From Bryobacteraceae bacterium (GTDB lineage Bacteria; Acidobacteriota; Terriglobia; Bryobacterales; Bryobacteraceae), in assembly GCA_030039005.1 (NCBI GenBank), contig JASHQT010000032.1, forward strand, positions 1 to 32,407: 32,407 nucleotides of DNA, written 5' to 3'. Made by a program: the position numbers and the translations under genes. Shown in pieces: positions 31,140-32,407 of the stretch (positions within the stretch are counted from its first letter, which is position 1; every line of letters starts with the position of its first letter). Under the pieces are notes generated by a model. It was not told the origin of the DNA. It was given only the letters and a program-made list of their open reading frames with translations, and did no database searches.

Positions 31140-31640
31140 ATGCGCAACAAGCTCACTTCTCTCGCAGTTTTTGCCGCCGGCATCGCCGTTGGAGCTTTCC
31201 TCATGCTGCCCGGCCGCGCCCAGACCCCGCCCGTCTCCGGCCTGCGCCTCAATCACGTCGGAATCTATGTCAAGGATTTCGATGAATCCATGCGCTTCTA
31301 CACCCAGACCATGGGCTTTCACGAAGCCTTCACCATCCGCAACCCCGAGGGCAAGCCCGTTTTGGCCTATCTGCAAATCACGCGCGACACGTTTCTTGAA
31401 ATTGCGCCGGCCTCCGCCGAACGCCCCATGGGCCTGAGCCACATCGGGATCTGGCCGCAGGATCTTGCCGCCACCGTCACGGCTTTACGTGGGCACGGCC
31501 TCCAGGTCGCCGACCCTCGTACCGGTTCCACCAAAACCAGCATCACCAGCATCACCGATCCGAACGGCGTCCGCCTGGAGCTGGTCGATTTTCTGCCAGG
31601 CTCGTTGCCGAAAAAAGCAATGGACGAATGGAAGGAATAG
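31140..31640 (+). CDS. Exported VOC (glyoxalase/bleomycin-resistance) family protein
   Basis: 166 residues. MRNKLTSLAVFAAGIAVGAFLMLPGRA is an N-terminal signal or anchor, unusual because VOC proteins are mostly cytosolic. Two beta-alpha-beta-beta-beta modules follow. The first has LNHVGIYVKDFDESMRFYTQTMGF and DTFLEIAPA; the second has LSHIGIWPQDLAATVTALRG and NGVRLELVDF. The four metal ligands typical of type I VOC enzymes (His, Glu, His, Glu) are present at those strands. ATG 31140 has GGAAGGA about 6 nt upstream; a TTG 7 codons earlier would begin inside that site. Its end overlaps the next gene by 13 bp. It may be a dioxygenase or isomerase rather than glyoxalase; the substrate is unknown. 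Confidence 0.88.
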   Translation: MRNKLTSLAVFAAGIAVGAFLMLPGRAQTPPVSGLRLNHVGIYVKDFDESMRFYTQTMGFHEAFTIRNPEGKPVLAYLQITRDTFLEIAPASAERPMGLSHIGIWPQDLAATVTALRGHGLQVADPRTGSTKTSITSITDPNGVRLELVDFLPGSLPKKAMDEWKE

Positions 31641-32407
31641 CCGCCCGCGCTGTTGCGGTGGGAATCGCGGCCGTCGCACTCGCCGCAGCCTCGGCCTACG
31701 CCGAGCTCGCCCACGCCGAACTGAATGACCGCGTCTCGCCCCCGCTCGAGCACCCCGCCATCGAGTATTTCAATTACCTCAAGCACCCCGCGCAGGACCC
31801 CGTCGCGCACCTCAAGCAGCAACTCGAAGACGGCAAAGCCCAGCTTCGGTTCGATGCGGTGAATGGCTATTTGCCATCCGTCCTCGAAGCCCTCCTTGTC
31901 CCCGCCGAATCGCAACTCTCCGTCTTCTCCAAAACCAGTTTGCAGATTGACCGCATCGAGCCGTCCAATCCCCGCACCATTTTCTTTAATGACTCCGTCG
32001 CCGTGGCTTGGGTCCGCGGCGGTTTCATGGAACTCGCCGCGCTCGACCCTTCCGAGGGCGTCCATTTCTATACGCTCGAGCAGCAGCACGTCGCGCACCC
32101 CAGCTTCGTTCGCCGCGACGATTGCCTGCGCTGCCACCGCTCCGACATGAGCCTCGGCGTCCCCGGCTACATTGTACGCAGCTTCTTCACCCTCCCCGAC
32201 GGCCGTCCCGAGCTCATCCTGGGCGGATTCGCTACCGACGATCGCAGTCCCTTTGAAGAACGCTGGGGCGGATGGTACGTCACCGGCTCCATCGAGCACG
32301 CGCATCACATGGGTAATGCCGTGCTCGCCGATCCCGATAATCCGGACTCATTGACCGCTCTTCACGACCCCGGCGCGGCCTCGGACATCGTCGCGCTCCT
32401 GGTCTTC
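31628..32407 (+). CDS. Secreted protein with a CxxCH haem c motif, 3'-truncated by the window
   Basis: The frame from ATG 31628 is open to the right edge (260 codons so far). The N-terminus MEGIAARAVAVGIAAVALAA is a signal peptide, ending near SAYA-ELAHAE. One covalent haem-binding motif, DDCLRCHRSD, lies at about residues 164-173. Before it are segments LEHPAIEYFNYLKHPAQDPVA and FNDSVAVAWVRGGFMEL, followed by RSFFTLPDGRPELILGGFATDD. The family is not recognised by name; a large cytochrome c-like exported protein is likely, with more of it beyond the window. The ATG overlaps the VOC gene's end by 13 bp, which implies co-translation. A redox role coupled to the exported VOC protein is inferred from position only. 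Confidence 0.8.
   Translation, partial: MEGIAARAVAVGIAAVALAAASAYAELAHAELNDRVSPPLEHPAIEYFNYLKHPAQDPVAHLKQQLEDGKAQLRFDAVNGYLPSVLEALLVPAESQLSVFSKTSLQIDRIEPSNPRTIFFNDSVAVAWVRGGFMELAALDPSEGVHFYTLEQQHVAHPSFVRRDDCLRCHRSDMSLGVPGYIVRSFFTLPDGRPELILGGFATDDRSPFEERWGGWYVTGSIEHAHHMGNAVLADPDNPDSLTALHDPGAASDIVALLVF

Noticed and set aside
1..32407. CRISPR array, prophage, intact insertion sequence, rRNA or replication origin
   Set aside because: No regularly spaced repeats, integrase, transposase, rRNA or DnaA-box cluster was seen on reading both strands.

Overview
The window looks like chromosomal DNA of a soil Acidobacteriota, most likely the Solibacter/Bryobacter side of the phylum. The DNA is GC-rich with strong GC bias at third codon positions. 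The gene content fits: a soluble Ser/Thr kinase fused to TolB-like and TPR domains, a TonB-dependent receptor with an N-terminal carboxypeptidase-regulatory-like domain, small secreted proteins with a CCRR motif, an exported family with a DGHPDLSG-type N-terminus, and an intergenic repeat whose reverse translation reads PLPYGRGSVS. This placement is inference from gene families; no rRNA is present.

Layout. Positions 1-6323: a 5'-truncated RpoD-family sigma factor, a beta-barrel porin, a histidine ammonia-lyase preceded by a 34-bp palindrome with 8-bp flanking repeats, a convergent GNAT acetyltransferase, and an orphan CpaE/MinD-like ATPase. A tRNA-Leu(UAG) lies at 6360-6446 on the minus strand. 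From 6494 to 24716 every gene is on the minus strand. Read in transcription order these are: YjbR and DUF2127 proteins; an ECF42 sigma factor cassette (DGPF protein, sigma factor, GNAT); a large two-domain glycosyltransferase; gmd-fcl for GDP-L-fucose; a transition-metal locus (CbiM-PDGLE-CbiQ fusion, CbiO with a His-rich tail, CCRR protein, CusF-like protein, second CCRR protein, TonB receptor); rlmA; a HAD hydrolase; and a two-component system (degenerate kinase, NarL-type regulator) followed by an amidohydrolase and a small PaaK-like protein.

From 24729 to the right edge the genes are mostly on the plus strand: a small membrane protein, the kinase-TPR protein, a secreted beta-helix protein, a minus-strand isocitrate-lyase/PEP-mutase-family enzyme, an exported protein of unknown function, an exported VOC protein and the start of a secreted CxxCH (haem c) protein that runs off the window.

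How genes may work together. The most distinctive region is 10923-17326. It could be one metal-acquisition unit: TonB receptor in the outer membrane, CusF-like and CCRR proteins in the periplasm, and an ECF-type CbiMQO importer in the inner membrane. The metal is not settled, because CbiMQO suggests Ni/Co while the CusF-like fold suggests Cu(I). The ECF42 cassette is joined by ATGA stop-start overlaps, including an unusual relay of two mini-ORFs of 5 and 6 codons between the DGPF gene and the sigma factor gene. No intergenic stretch exceeds 300 bases. I see no CRISPR array, intact insertion sequence, integrase or replication origin.
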